Positions 1-12,045 of a DNA stretch of 64,000 nt are shown here, piece by piece (the first letter of the stretch is position 1; every line of letters begins with the position of its first letter). The notes beneath the pieces were generated by a model. It saw only the letters and a program-made list of their open reading frames with translations. It did not search any database and was not told the DNA's origin. The stretch comes from Prostheceraeus crozeri (lineage: Eukaryota; Platyhelminthes; Polycladida; Euryleptidae), in the NCBI GenBank assembly GCA_907163375.1, contig CAJQUW010001972.1, positions 806,001 through 870,000 of the forward strand. Direction: 5' to 3'. Both the position numbers and the translations under genes were made by a program.

Positions 1-3000
1 TTGAAATTGATTTTCATGTGCAGCACAGTCCTTAAATTCCTTACTATTTCAAACTTATCCATGCTCATCGTAAATAGGCCTACCCGCAGGCATAATTGCT
101 ACACTGTTAGATTCTCAAAGCAGCTGTGGAGATCTCAAACTCATCAATTGATGCGGTGAAAGCTTTGTCATCAGTCTTCTATTGGTGTTGAACTATAGAT
201 ATAATGATAGCTTTCATCTTGAATACTGACTTATGCAGAATTGTTCATGTAGGTCAACCAGTCACGTGCGATCATGTACGAGAGCAAAGTATTCGCATTT
301 TGCGAACTTATAGCACAGCGCACATGCAGGAGCATGATGCAAGCAACAACTGGATGAATTTCATGCAATATGTGCCATTATGGACATGCAAATGCAATCC
401 CTTTTCATCTGATGATAAATTTTTTGATGAGAATTTCTACACCCTCTGAGATCTGAGGGGAGGGGTTCAGTGGACCCCTTTGGCCTGTCTGCCATACTTC
501 TACTCATTCAATTGCAAAATGGTGATTTTACATGGACATGAGCGGTTGATATAACGTCGATAGAAAAAGTGAAATAAAAATGTGGCTCCGGGATCCACTT
601 TAGGTCTCTAGCATGGGTCAATGTATGATTCTACCATTACTGCTGAAGAGGCAAAATTTTCGCAAGCAATTAAAAATGCCAGCAACACCATGAAGATCTA
701 TGATTCTGAAAAAACGTATGCCAGTATCGGTCTTGTCATAGCCGAAAAAAGTTCTGCAACTATTCTGAATAAAATCCGACGCATATATTGTAGGAATTCT
801 TTAACAGATCGGGGTGACGGTTAAATATAAGTACGCTTCTCCTCATGCTTTATTTTAAAACCAGTCCCGGCTCTGGTATAATCACAGCTTCCAGGCCGCC
901 TGCATAAGTCTTAATGTAAACTTCAATCAAAGTGCATGAAATTAAAATAAAGTTAACTATAATTGAACAAGCTGAGATCCCTATCAGATGATTTTTTGAA
1001 ACTAGGGAAATTCATTGTGGGCCCACATTCTCTAGAAAAACAGAATTATATGCGTAAGTATTTTAACATTAGGTTGACTTAAGCTGTTGAAATAGCATTA
1101 ATAGGAAAGTAGCTTATTAAAGGTCATAAACATAAGAGTTTTCCATGAGAATCAGTGATTCGGTAAAGAATTGCAGCTTTGTTCTATATATATTTTTTCC
1201 TAAATAATGTATGTTGTAGTATTTGAAACATAGCGATTGCTTTTCCAAATGTAATTTACTTTGAGAAAGATGCTCGAGCTATACATTTGTTTTTATGATT
1301 TCATTTGTAAAAGTAATTAAGTTCATAGCTTTTATTCCATGCATTATACATATTCATGCAAGAAGTGCAACAATTCTAGCCTAGTTATTATCGCGTGAAA
1401 TTCTTTGACATAATTCGCGAGTTTCAATTTGTTTTCACGGCAAATAGTGATTGCTATGCTAGGATGTTATAAAAGCATCACTGTCAAAGCATATGCGCTT
1501 TCAATATCTCAGCAAGATTTATGGCATGAAAGTCATACTTAAATGAAAGGAAAAAACTTTCTGAGATGAATTCAATCTTATAAACATATAGCTTGTCGTA
1601 GAATTGTAGCCTACATGTGCGCTAGGCCTATATCAGTCTATTTTATGCTATCTTTAAAATAAACATATTTCAGTTAAAGACATGCTAAATTTATGAATAA
1701 TGAACTATCACAACTATATGCAAACTTTCGATCATCATTTGATCGAATTAATAATTCATCCAAAGTCGGCCCGACCTCCGGCCGCCAACTTTCATGCAAA
1801 CCGGCCTCGATGACGTGGGTACTTTTGATTTTCGACAAGGAATAACGCCAGCCTGTAGTAGAAGGCCACCCAAGTTGAGGGGTTGAAAAATAGACTGCCA
1901 TGGTAGTCCAGTCCCGTGCAAGGATAGAACAATTTATTAGCGGTCATTTACACAACTAGTGCATAATTGCTTCTTTATAGCAGTTGAATATCTCAGATGC
2001 CCGATGGGTGATTTAAATCTAGCGAGTTTGAATTCTATGAAGTCGCGTAGAGAATTTTTTTGTTGACTTTCCAACGTGCCCTCAGATTTCTCGCATTTAC
2101 ATGTATGTCCTCTAAAAGTGGATACTAATCCTACAGCGTATATTTGAATAGACATCTTGGCTTTATCAATGATGCAGATATCTGTTCACAGATCTAGTGT
2201 AAACAAGCAGGACAAGATTAAACTTAGTTGGCATAGATTAAGCCATGATTAAGCTCATTCCAGCGCATTGGAGAAAATGCCATCTCCCATAATCTGCTTT
2301 GCAGGTCAAATAAAGTGACATGATATCTGCATTATTTTCTCATTCCAATCTGTCAACAAGATGGATCTTCAACTTAATTCCCTTCATTTATAGTGAACAA
2401 GCTTTAACACTTTCAACGCAAGCCTTAGCATCAAATTTTGCTTACGTTTTTATCATAACGGCAACAGTATCTCACCACTGTCTTAGCACTATCATCATGT
2501 TGCCCGATGCCAGGACTGTTGACATTCTTTCTGGCATTATTATGATAACATGTAAATCCTTAAAATTGACATTCCTCGCTCACACCAGTTTATATAATTC
2601 ATGAAAATGTCGCTCAGGAATGTCGAATTAGAAATTATACCTCATGAAAACTGTCATGAATCCGAGTTACTAATGACAATTAATGCTATTCTTGATTGCC
2701 ACCACATACCAAAGTAGCAGTTGCGGTTGTTGCAAGCGATATTTGAATATTGCTGAAATGAATGAATATGTCAAAGATGATGGAGGTAATTGCATATAGG
2801 GTGTGATTCTGATCGTCATTGTGTGAACATGATGATTGATGGGAATACATATTACATAAAGTGAAATGAAATCGAATGAATAGAGCGAATTTCACCATTA
2901 GGGGACAGTTCAACAATTACATGATCGCTTTCGTTTAGATATTTGGATGCCCTCCCTCGTCATCGCCCTTATTCTCTGTCCATATTGGCAGGGAAATTCG

Positions 3001-3112
3001 ACCCCCTCGTCTCGCTGGTCGCAGTTTTGCTGTGCTTCTTTTCATCCTAAGCTTTTGTGACTTTTGGCTTTAGCACATATAGGCATGGATAATTACCCAC
3101 ATGTACACGTAG
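1..3112. other. Unannotated AT-rich DNA
   Basis: I see no gene, repeat pair or RNA motif I can support here. Open frames at 204-449 and 621-824 are short, have no recognisable motif and sit in AT-rich sequence, so I treat them as chance. AGGCCTAY near-palindromes occur at about 76 and 1623. Confidence 0.5.
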
Positions 3113-3120
3113 CATGAAAT

Positions 3121-5427
3121 CAGGGCTGTGGAGCCGGAGCCTTAAGGAGCCGATGGTTTTGGTCGGAGCCGGAGCCGGAGCCGATTCATCACAAAGGCTC
3201 CGGCTCCGGCTCCGATAGTTTGAGCTTTGATATAAATCTAGAATTTTGAAAGGCATCATTGGCATCGTAAAAAAATTAAATCATTTGAAATCTAAAAATA
3301 TGTCTTTTAAGTATACCAATGATCTGTCCTCCACGATATCTTTCTTTGCAGTTGCCGCCTTCTTTTGTATTATATTTGTTATATATTTGCACACATGTGT
3401 AATTTTTTTTATTGCATATGTTTCGTAAGACTAATTTCCATATTGACAACGTATTCTCTAAAATCCATTAATTTGAAGACTTGTTATATGCATGCTAACT
3501 AGATGATTGTAGATTCCTGGAGACAAGTCGCCAGTCATTTATGTAGGCCTACACATTTCCAGTTCAGTCAGCAAAGATAATATAGCTACATTTCTTGCGC
3601 AATGTCTTAAATCTAATACGGTTACTATGTAGGCTATCATCTATCGGTATGGCTACTGGCAGAAGCTACTGGCATCTGTGACAATGTCAATTTCCTTAGA
3701 TTGTATTGTAGGCTCTTGTGCAGTCCCCCCACCTACATTTTTCAAAACAATCGATTATTCAATTTGATCAATTTTGATTGGAGGGATAACTCTTCACACT
3801 CACACGAATGACCTGACTACAAGTCCTCGCATGGCTATAGCAATAAGCGACCCAGCCACTTCTAGTAGCGCCCTATCATTTTAAAGGTATCTCATTCACA
3901 ATGAATTTCCTTTGACTTCAAAATTCAAAGGGTATATTTCAATGCGAAAAACTCGAAGGCAAATTACAATGTTGACTTGCTGACGAAGTTTGCGACCATG
4001 ACATCGCAATTACCCACGTAGATTTTTACAACAGCACGGAATGCTTCACTCAAACCGGTGATGCTGAAACGGACATCCAATGGTGCTGCATCTTTTGACC
4101 AGAGAAAAAATGGGAGGGGGGGAAGGACTGCACAAGAGCCGTATCGTGTAATAATATTTCCCCAAATGTCATAGACCTGTGGATTTCAAGAATTTTCATT
4201 ATTATTTTTTCCGTCTGTCAACACTTTATGCTGATATCATGCTGTCTTATATGTAAACAATAAAAAAAGACAGACGCTCTCAATAAAGGCGCCTTTTGAC
4301 CTCCCTTTTCTATTGTCTGTGACATTAAACCGCACGCGCATTCGAAAGCTAGCAAAGTAGATGGGATTTCTGCTTGGTGCTCGCAGTCAAATTTTTATTA
4401 TGCATAGCACCCTGCAACATACTGTGTGATACTCCGAGTTCAGTTTCATCAGCCTAACCATCATCAGAGGAATAGTGGTAATGTGTTATACATAAATTGA
4501 ATATAATAATATACATGAATCATTGATGAATTATTTAGTGCAACTTTACGCCATAATGAAAAATACGAAATTAATATAATGTAAGTTAGGCCTTAACTTA
4601 TTAAGTATGCTGCATAGAATTACAAAACTCGTCCTAAATTAGATATTTTTAATTTTTTTAAGTATAATTTTCAATTATACATTTCTAGCCTACACTGCAA
4701 AGAGACTATCTAAATTACAATTTCTACAGATGATGAGTCGTGGGCTGCCCACCGATCATATTATTCATGGACCAACAGACTATTGAATAAAGGCAATAAC
4801 AAATAGCAATAGCATCCTAAGCTAGCCTATATACACTTTAATATTCAATAGAGCAATTGATATCTTTATTGATACGGTATATTTGGCTATATAGCCTATA
4901 CCCTTTCCATGTTCGAGTAGATACAGGCCCTATAAGCTATTTAGAGGCATACGCTATCCAGTTTCATATTCAAGCTTTGTTAAAAAGCTTGTACTACTAT
5001 TCGGCCCCTGTGACGGCTAATTAGGTATATCATCATCACTCATGTGGTCTTATTTAATGTAGCCTCGTAGTAGACTGGTTGCAGGCTAGGCCAATTTATA
5101 TTTAGCCAGTGCGGGAGATCTTTATCTAATTTAACCAATCCTGGCTATAACTTTATTTTATCTTTCAGAGATAGTCAATTCATGCAAAAATATATGACAA
5201 GTATGTTATTTGTCATTATATTAGGCTATTATCATTTTTATTATTAACTTAAGTCGTTGCTTGTTAATGAAAACTAATTTGATGATTGTAGCAAGCCTCT
5301 AAAGGCCACACCGTTATCCAAAAAACCCGTTCAACGGATCCAGGATAAACAGCATAGATAGAACCTGAATTTGAAGTCGGAGCCGGAGCCGGAGCCGATG
5401 AGATAACGCATCGGCTCCACAGCCCTG
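3121..5427 (+). mobile_element. Non-autonomous hAT transposon, copy A
   Basis: The element begins CAGGGCTGTGGAGCCG and ends with its inverse, CGGCTCCACAGCCCTG. The 8-bp direct repeat CATGAAAT lies on both sides (3113-3120 and 5428-5435). An 8-bp duplication and CAGGG ends are the hAT signature. Tandem GGAGCC/GGCTCC hexamers lie just inside both ends (about 3132-3213 and 5379-5418), a usual layout for transposase-binding subterminal repeats. No transposase-like frame is present, so it must have been moved in trans. A full-length second copy lies inverted at 34155-36515. An inner pair of inverted repeats built on TCTTGTGCAGTCCCCCC lies at about 3713-3731 and 4116-4139 and is shared by both copies. 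Confidence 0.9.
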
Positions 5428-5435
5428 CATGAAAT

Positions 5436-6015
5436 GGCACTTCCACCATTAATTGAAAAATTTCGTTATGTTCATTCTAACCCGTTATTTCCCAGATTTT
5501 TCATTCAATTTTATTTTCGTAATTTTTCTTTATCGAGTCGCCTTCTTCATCTCTGAAGATCGTATAGAAATCCGACTTTATAATATTATTCAATTTATTC
5601 CAAATTCAAATTTGTGGACTATAGTCGATCCACGTAGATACAGGTTAAACACACGACTAAAAAATATAGAGGAATGCCAATAATTGAAATCTATCACTAA
5701 TGAAAAGTTAAAGCACTTATCAAAAACGAAACACACAAGAAGAGCAGAATCACTCATCATAAAATCACGCCAAAACCTCATGAACAATCAGACATCATCC
5801 GAACGACGCCTTTTACATTTATTTTAGTTGGTGACCAATTCTATTTCTATGTTTGCTGACGGATATTTCTCTGTCAATGCGTGGCTGATTCTATTTCTAT
5901 GCCCACCGACATTTTAATTTGTACTCTTGCCTTGCGATTGTCCGGGTTTCTTTTTAAAATGTGTTCATCATCGAGTCCAAATTTGTGTATAACCCTGTCC
6001 GTTTGTTGTATTATC
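5436..6015. mobile_element. Possible PLE 3' region before a hammerhead-like motif
   Basis: About 580 bases of AT-rich sequence with no supportable gene. Because the hammerhead-like motif at 6016-6057 is of the kind carried at the ends of Penelope-like elements, part of this stretch may be a worn PLE 3' region. I find no GIY-YIG coding trace here to confirm it. Confidence 0.2.
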
Positions 6016-6057
6016 GCCACTGATGATGGATACCACGGTATTTGAAACCGGTATGGC
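6016..6057 (+). ncRNA. Hammerhead-ribozyme-like motif, minimal type I
   Basis: The conserved core CTGATGA is at 6020-6026 and GAAAC at 6044-6048. Between them ATACC (6030-6034) can pair with GGTAT (6037-6041) as helix II. The outer strands GCCA (6016-6019) and TGGC (6054-6057) pair as helix I. After GAAA the string ACCGGT gives a very short helix III ending in a GTA cleavage triplet (6051-6053). Every conserved core position of a hammerhead is present. A very short helix III is typical of the hammerheads reported in Penelope-like elements and retrozymes, which are thought to work best as dimers. The host element here is not resolved. Confidence 0.55.
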
Positions 6058-6161
6058 AATAAATCGCAACTATGCAAAAAACTTTACGGCTTCTAGCTTG
6101 TAATCAAAGTATTTACTAATGAAAATATTCAAAGTACAGGTACAAGTCAGCGTTGCAAAGG

Positions 6162-6467
6162 TTAGGCTACCTTCCCGACCTGAATGCTTCCTATAAAGGT
6201 CACATCTTCTTTGTTGCTAACCAATTGTTGAAATAAGGAAATAGTTGCCTGCTGATGAATTCCGACATATAATGTGCTGGGTCTATGTTGAGGACGACTG
6301 GGCTGCCTGGGAAGTGTGTTTGATTGGATAGCAAGAGGTAATTGAACAACCTTCACTTCTTCGTAGATTTCATCATCTTCATTTTCTTCGTCGCATACAA
6401 TGCATGTAGCAAGAGCGTTGGCAATGTCATCTTGGGTCAGCACTGCTAAATCTGCCATTTCAATCAA
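6162..6467 (-). CDS. Unrecognised acidic 101-codon frame
   Basis: An open frame of 101 codons starting MIEMADLAVLTQDDIANALA, with an acidic run (about residues 26-37) and a proline/arginine-rich middle. I do not recognise it. The composition and the MADLAVLTQDD start look more like real coding sequence than the neighbouring chance frames, and it could be a 5' exon of a transposase or a small host exon. No splice sites or neighbouring exons were found to support it. It lies about 500 bp beyond the 3' end of the CR1-like LINE. Confidence 0.25.
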   Translation of the reverse strand: MIEMADLAVLTQDDIANALATCIVCDEENEDDEIYEEVKVVQLPLAIQSNTLPRQPSRPQHRPSTLYVGIHQQATISLFQQLVSNKEDVTFIGSIQVGKVA

Positions 6468-6479
6468 TTAAATAGAAAG

Positions 6480-6950
6480 CTGATGATTTTAGATTTCGTC
6501 GAAGGTTATCTTTCTCTATGGTGTAGGCCCCGTTTTCTTTTCAAAGTAGCAACTTCAGAGCCGCTGTAGTGATATGGTGTGAAATAAATCTTGGATAAGA
6601 TAGCTTCGAGTGTTGTGAAAGCCTTTTCTGTCAGAAATGGCAATTTTGATGATGAATTTGAAATTCGGTAAACAGAGTATAACAAAATATGTCATTCAAT
6701 GAAAATGATGCGTTTATCTAAAATTGTACATGCATTATCAAGAGAATCTAATACATCTCCGGCAGAATCACTCTAAAAGTGACAGCGTGTTGAGTATTTT
6801 GACGTGCAATTTAGATTATCTTATGTCTGGTCAGTGGTGAGAGAGAGATGATGTATATTGAATCACAAATTGGGAATCGGAAAATACATATCAAATTGTT
6901 ACTTTACACAGGAAAGACGCTGAATATCATTAGGTTGCAATAAATAAGCG
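6480..6950. other. Unannotated gap
   Basis: AT-rich sequence with no supportable gene. The part nearest 6950 may be the 3' untranslated tail of the CR1-like LINE, which reads from high to low coordinates, but no terminal microsatellite is obvious. Confidence 0.4.
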
Positions 6951-7002
6951 ACAAAATGAAATAAAATGCAATCAATCCGTAAGGTAGAAGTCATGAGGAT
7001 AC

Positions 7003-9560
7003 TTATGGACGGGAAAAAGAGCTCCTGCGAACTGATGTTCTGCAAAAAAGTACAGATAGCCTGACACCTGACAGCCAATGTGGAGTTGCATTGGTGATGG
7101 TAGTCTCAGCATACTGAATCTGATCGAATAGTTTGATTGCAGCCGTGGTCCTTCTAGTTGATAGATCACATTCATAACTACAACCTTTGATTTTAAGGCA
7201 GCGTTTTTGCACCATTTACAATCGACAGGAGTCACCTTTGGATAATCCGATGAAAGCTGGAGAAGCATACTCCATCAGTGAGCGGACGAGAACATTATAA
7301 ATTTGAATAAATTGTTCTACAGAAGTAAAAGATCTTATGCGTCTCAAAATGTACAATCGTTGAAAGCATTTCTTCTCTATGAAGTCAATGTGAGATTTCC
7401 AATTGAGAGAACTATTTAAAAAGATCCCCAAGAAGCGGACACTATTGAAACTGCAACATCTGAGATGTGATCTTCAACATTGCAACACTCTTTAAAATTG
7501 CCACGATAGTAAACCAGACCGCCTGACTCTGCAGTATTTTAAGTCAGATTTGAAGAGGCTGCCCACAGTGAGATGTTATTGATTTCAGAGTTCAGTTGCT
7601 CGATGTCGCATTGATAGTTGATCTTCGTGATACCCATAGCTATACATACATCGTCAACGTACTTGACCAAACACGTTGTTTGACGAACAGGTCAAATGAA
7701 GAGATATACAATCCGAAAAGATACGGTCCGATTAAGGAACCTTGAGGCACTCTGCTTGTTGCTTGTCTTAAATCACTTTTTGTATTCTTCAGTCTTATTC
7801 GCTGTTGACGACAATACAAATAGCTATCCATTAAGTGAACGAATCCGCCCGCAAAATTGATTCGTCGAAGTGTACTTAGCAAATCATTATGAGATATTCG
7901 ATCAAAAGCTTTTGAGAAATCGAAGCTTATAAAGACCGCTGCACCAGTTCTTACATTTTCTGCTAGAGAGGTCAAGTAGTCATGGACAGTAATTATTGCG
8001 TGAGTTGTAGACGAATGTTTGCGAATCCCGTATTGCGACTCACCCAAACACTGACAAAGGCGATGACGTAGATCACTGATAACTATCTTCTCAGCAATTT
8101 TAGCTGGGACGGGGAGGAGACTTATCGGCCGAGTATTTGAAAGTGATGCTTGCTTGGAAGACTTCAGAACTGGCACAACATCAGAAATCTTCCAAAGAGT
8201 GGGGAATCGTCTATGGCGAAAACACTCCGAGATCAACGCATAAATAGGTTCTGCTAGGATAAGGGAACTTTTCTTATAAATTATTGTCGAGATTCCATCA
8301 CTGCCTGTTGCCTTCACCTGCAGACGGGAAAGCATGTTCCACACATCCTCTACCTCGAAAGCTGGTAACCAGTCATCATCATCATCATCATCATTATCTT
8401 CATGGATATTATCCGACATAATGGCACAAGTCTGAGGATTCATAAAATTGCAAAAGTCATCATTTAGATCATTGAGACAATCAATCGATGAGGCATCATC
8501 AAGCATGCTACAAATGTCTCTATTAGAAGTTCCACTGTCCATTTTAATGAAGGACCACATTCCCTTTACAGACTCAGATCTCCTTTGAAAATATCTTTGT
8601 TTCGCTTTGATAATTTCTTTCCTCACTTTGGCTTTCAGGATGTTAAACACATTCCAGTTTCGGGCACGAAATGCTTCCCATCGTCGATTTATCAAGATTT
8701 TGATAAACGGAGTCGTCCAAGGGGCATCTGAATTAGTGAGAAGCACGGTCGAGCGATGACTTTCATTACCGTCTTCAGACCTCCGTAAAACAATTGGCAT
8801 TTGACATCGATATCCTGCTCACTGTAGAAAGATGTTAGGTCACTGTGAAGGAAGGCTTTCTCAAAGGCTAAAACATTACATAGTCTCAAGTCATAGGATA
8901 TGCATTCACGAAAGATGCGCTTGTTATCAAAATTAATTGGCCGGGCAAAAACACGTTGTGGTCGGAGTTTCCTATGGGGGAACCAATTTCTACATTCGCA
9001 GTAGGATAATGGGCGACAATAATGCGGTCAACAAACATCTTATCAAGTTGAGCATTCAGTCGAGTAGGTCCATTTACAATATTGCGCAGGGAGAAAGCTG
9101 CTGACAAAAATGACGTGTTGTGTCGTTTGAAGTCGCCTGCGCTGACCAGGAAGTGGTCAGGGTATTTTAAGAGAAAGGCATTAATGACAGAGCTAAACGT
9201 TTCATCAAATACTGCGAACTCGCGGGGCGATATCCCAGGTGGAAGATAGATGCCGGCAACAATGAGGTTCATCACTGGAATGCGGGGACAGCATACTTCA
9301 ATGCCATATAATATTGGAAAATAAAGTTTCAAGGAATGCAATGAAGTTTTTGACCAAACTGCTACACCACCACTCGCAGCATCGTTTGATCTGTCAGTAC
9401 GGAAGCAAGTATATCCTGGAATATTGAAGGCTTCAACTGGAGTCGTGGAAGATAACCAAGTCTCAGTACAGATTACGATATCTGGGTTCAAGACGAACAC
9501 TTGACACTTGAGATCATCAAATTTATTACTGATGGAGAGCAAGTTTGTAAGGAAAAAGGC
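7003..9560 (-). pseudogene. CR1-like LINE ORF2: EEP endonuclease plus reverse transcriptase
   Basis: The endonuclease part (9542-8886) shows the catalytic glutamate in CTETWL, the GGVAVW strand, AGIYLPP and the SDH-type end (GNSDHN). The usual GDFN is GDFK, so a metal-site residue is changed. A frameshift follows. The RT part (8800-7640) shows the fingers VKATGSDGIS, the palm aspartate in SFDFSKAFDRI, and the VPQGSLIGPYLF motif. The YVDD catalytic box lies in another frame at about 7660 (KYVDDVCIAMG). The thumb and C-terminus (RFLGIFLNSSLNWKSHIDF to MVQKRCLKIKG) continue in further frames to about 7003. This enzyme would nick target DNA and copy the element RNA. It is inactive here. Confidence 0.85.
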
Positions 9561-9604
9561 AGGTAATACATCTCTCTTCCCATCATTGGATTTAAAATCG
9601 CAAC

Positions 9605-10616
9605 TTAAAAATTTGTATTAACTTCGTCGACCACCATGCCATTTACATAAAGCTTTTTGTTCTTAACAAAAGCCTTTCCAGTGGGACTGTCTTTCCGAAA
9701 TTCATACGCAGCTTTCCTCATATCTGCTAATTTCCTGTGAACATTTGGAGGCAGGTCTTCTTGTATGAAGACACGATTTTGTGGTTGAGCTGCATCTTTG
9801 AGATAGCGGGCTTTAGACAAAAACATTTTTGCTGTTTTCTCTACAGTTCGCAACATGATAAGTCTCGGTTTGTTATCGTCACGTGGTTTACCAATTCTGT
9901 AGATATCATTCAAGTGATCAAGCTCATTAGAGAAACCCAGAGCTTCAGGCACTGTCGAGACGGCTTGACGACAAGTCTCGGATTGGCCCACCAAAGTAAT
10001 CGACGCTCCGATTGCCGTCTGGGAAATTCCTTATGATGAAGGACTTCTTTCGTTCCTTGGATTCGCTAATTGCAAGTTGTTTCTGCATGACAGCAATTAA
10101 TTCCTTTATATCTTTTATTTCTTGAATCCGGATTTCATTCATTGCGTTGATACTTCTTTGGAGCGTCAGGTAGTTTTCCATAATCACTTTTATTTTACTA
10201 TGAACCGAATTTAAAAAAACTGCGACATCACGTTTAACTTCCTGTAGCTGCTTATCAAGCTCCGAATGTAAAGACTGAAATAGATCTTGAGATTGATGCA
10301 ATAAATTTCTTATCTCATCTACTATCTTCTCTTCAATAGATCGAAAGATTGATTTCTCCATGGAAGACAGAGCAGATTCCAAATGAGACGCAAATGATTT
10401 CTGGGCTATGTAGTTGAGAAATTCTTTGCATTGAAAACAAACGAAGAAGATTTTAGACAACTCTTTATCAGAGACTTTAGCGTGACCTGTACAAACAACA
10501 TGAAACTGCTTGCTGCATCCGGGACTGTTACATGATATGAAACGCTTCTCACGATCCTTTGATTTGTCATTGAGCTTACATGGCTGAACTGAACAATAAA
10601 ATTGCCTATTTTCCAT
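9605..10616 (-). pseudogene. CR1-like LINE ORF1 (PHD finger, coiled coil, nucleic-acid-binding)
   Basis: The first 223 residues start at the ATG at 10616. A C4HC3 zinc finger of PHD type runs from about residue 8 to 62 (C8, C13, then CNSPGC, HVVC and CFQC). A helical, charge-rich coiled coil covers about residues 75-190. A frameshift near 9960-9990 moves to a second frame (9994-9605) carrying the RNA-binding half found in LINE ORF1 proteins: a LNDIYRIGKP strand, a helix ending KARYLKDA, and an EDLPPNVHRKLADMR segment before the C-terminal KLYVNGMVVDE. ORF1 proteins coat the element RNA and act as chaperones. ORF2 lies just downstream. Confidence 0.8.
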
Positions 10617-10891
10617 TTTTAACTTGAATGAAAATGAATTTCAGAATCCAAACGTAGAAAGATGACACTTAGGATATCGAACCGTAGCTCTCAGAAGTCA
10701 CGGTCAGAGTACTAAACACATGTACCAGCGAGGCAACGATGATTAACCGGCTATGTAGTTGTACATATTCGTAGTAATCAGTCAGTCGTAGTTTCAGTCA
10801 ATAGTGACTCTATTTTTTTTGATAGATGCTAATCTTTCTCTATTATAAATTTAATTTTTGAGGCTGTGCATCTTAAATGTACAGGACCGCG

Positions 10892-10962
10892 CTTGGTCGG
10901 GTTTGAGCGTCCAGGATTAAGCGGTCGAAACGCGATCGTCCTGACCAAGTTCCTGTTGATGA
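10892..10962 (+). ncRNA. Pseudoknot-like RNA motif, copy 1 (probable PLE 3' end)
   Basis: CTTGGTC (10892-10898) pairs with GACCAAG (10943-10949). Inside it GCGT (10907-10910) pairs with ACGC (10930-10933). The loop bases CAGGA (10912-10916) can pair with TCCTG (10951-10955), which lies outside the first helix, giving a crossing fold. The motif ends TTGATGA. The blocks TTGAGCGT, CGAAACGCGA and CCTG-TGA-GA match, in order, the motif 3' of the Naiad-type element at 46928-46983. A hairpin starting CCTGTCCTCTTA follows here (11124) and there (47498). I infer a PLE 3' fragment lying next to the 5' end of the CR1-like LINE. Confidence 0.5.
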
Positions 10963-11912
10963 CCTCATTAAAAATAGTCAAATAATTTGTATGCATATTT
11001 TGTACAATTCTATTTCACGTTTTAGCTTGAACTAATATTAATTCTCTTACACACTTGGTAGATTTTAGATAGCGTAATCCCGCTGTGTTGTTAGCTAGAT
11101 CTGGTATTTTGATTGGAAACAGACCTGTCCTCTTATCATCTGAATGGGCAGACTGTTAAATAGGATCTTTTCAATATATAAGTGATAAACATAATTTTGA
11201 ACAGAACGACTTACTCGCCAATTCATTACACATGAGGAGAGGAGAAGCGTTGTTTGTGCTTCTAGTAAGTATTTTTAAAATTTTTAGACATTTTAGGATA
11301 TAAAAATTTTCTTTTAAATTATACTTTGTACCTATTGGAAAGTAACTAATCATTAGCTTGTTTTTTTAACTTTGTTACCTTGACGCACTTTGCTACGTTG
11401 AATAAAGAAAATCGGCCTGCGTCTTGTGCACGGTATGTCGTCAATGTATTGTGCACATACTCTCAACGCACAAAAATGACGGAAGTAATCACTGTTCACA
11501 CAGAATACGGTGAGGGTAGCGAAATCGACGAATAGCGACGCAATTCCTGGATAAATCTTTATGAAAGATGTACGATGGTATCGATGAGGTGATTTGGAAG
11601 CGATTGATATAAAAAATAATGAAAAGTGGTGGATGATAACCAACTTATAGGCGCAAACACAATGTTGCAGGACGAGCTTGTGAATCACACGACCGATGCA
11701 GCACAGCACAGGAGGGCTGTGATGTTATTTCAATCATTGCAGAAGTGCTTCTTGAATGAGAATTGATAAATTACTCGCGAACCACTTCACTGATGATAAG
11801 AAAGTGTGCTAGACATCTTAGCGAGCAATCCAAATCGTCAGACTACTCGTTTAGGTAATTGTGCAGTCTGTGAAAATCTTGTCGGTTTGAATTTCACCGC
11901 AAACCTCCCGGG
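10963..11912. mobile_element. Probable PLE 3' tail (to about 11145), then unannotated
   Basis: The stretch to about 11145 includes CCTGTCCTCTTA at 11124-11135, whose CTGTCC can pair with GGGCAG downstream, and is probably the end of the PLE fragment that begins near 10870. From there to 11912 I see no gene or repeat; the minus-strand frames at 11171-11709 have no recognisable motif. Confidence 0.35.
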
Positions 11913-11928
11913 GTCGACTGTAGTCGAC
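11913..11928. repeat. Palindrome GTCGACTGTAGTCGAC
   Basis: First of three related palindromes in 475 bp (others at 12026-12045 and 12372-12387). It differs from a perfect 16-bp palindrome at one central base. Closely spaced, dyad-symmetric copies of this kind could be binding sites for a dimeric protein. No gene start was found beside them. Confidence 0.5.
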
Positions 11929-12025
11929 TTGATATTTTCAATGCTTGATACAGTGAGGTATTTCAGTCAGCTCAGAGTACAATGATCAAAATACAATGTG
12001 TCAAAAATGACGCTTATCTACCAGA

Positions 12026-12045
12026 GTCGACTGACTATAGTCGAC
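12026..12045. repeat. Palindrome GTCGACTGACTATAGTCGAC
   Basis: Second copy of the GTCGAC-centred dyad, with a 4-base insertion at its centre relative to the perfect copy at 12372-12387. Confidence 0.5.

Larger units (their letters stand above)
7003..10640 (-). mobile_element. CR1-like LINE retrotransposon, near full length, broken
   Basis: Read on the minus strand, the order is an ORF1 with PHD finger and coiled coil (10616-9605), an apurinic-like endonuclease (about 9560-8886), reverse transcriptase (8800-7640) and the RT thumb and C-terminus (about 7660-7003). PHD-finger ORF1 plus EEP endonuclease plus RT is the CR1 layout in invertebrates. At least four frame breaks separate these pieces (in ORF1, between endonuclease and RT, and twice after the catalytic motif), so it is dead. 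The 5' side probably reaches slightly past 10616. No target duplication was found. Confidence 0.85.

Noticed and set aside
11783-11800. CTGATGATAAGAAAG, resembling a hammerhead core.
   Set aside because: No helix II is possible in the short gap and GAAA is not followed by a usable helix III.
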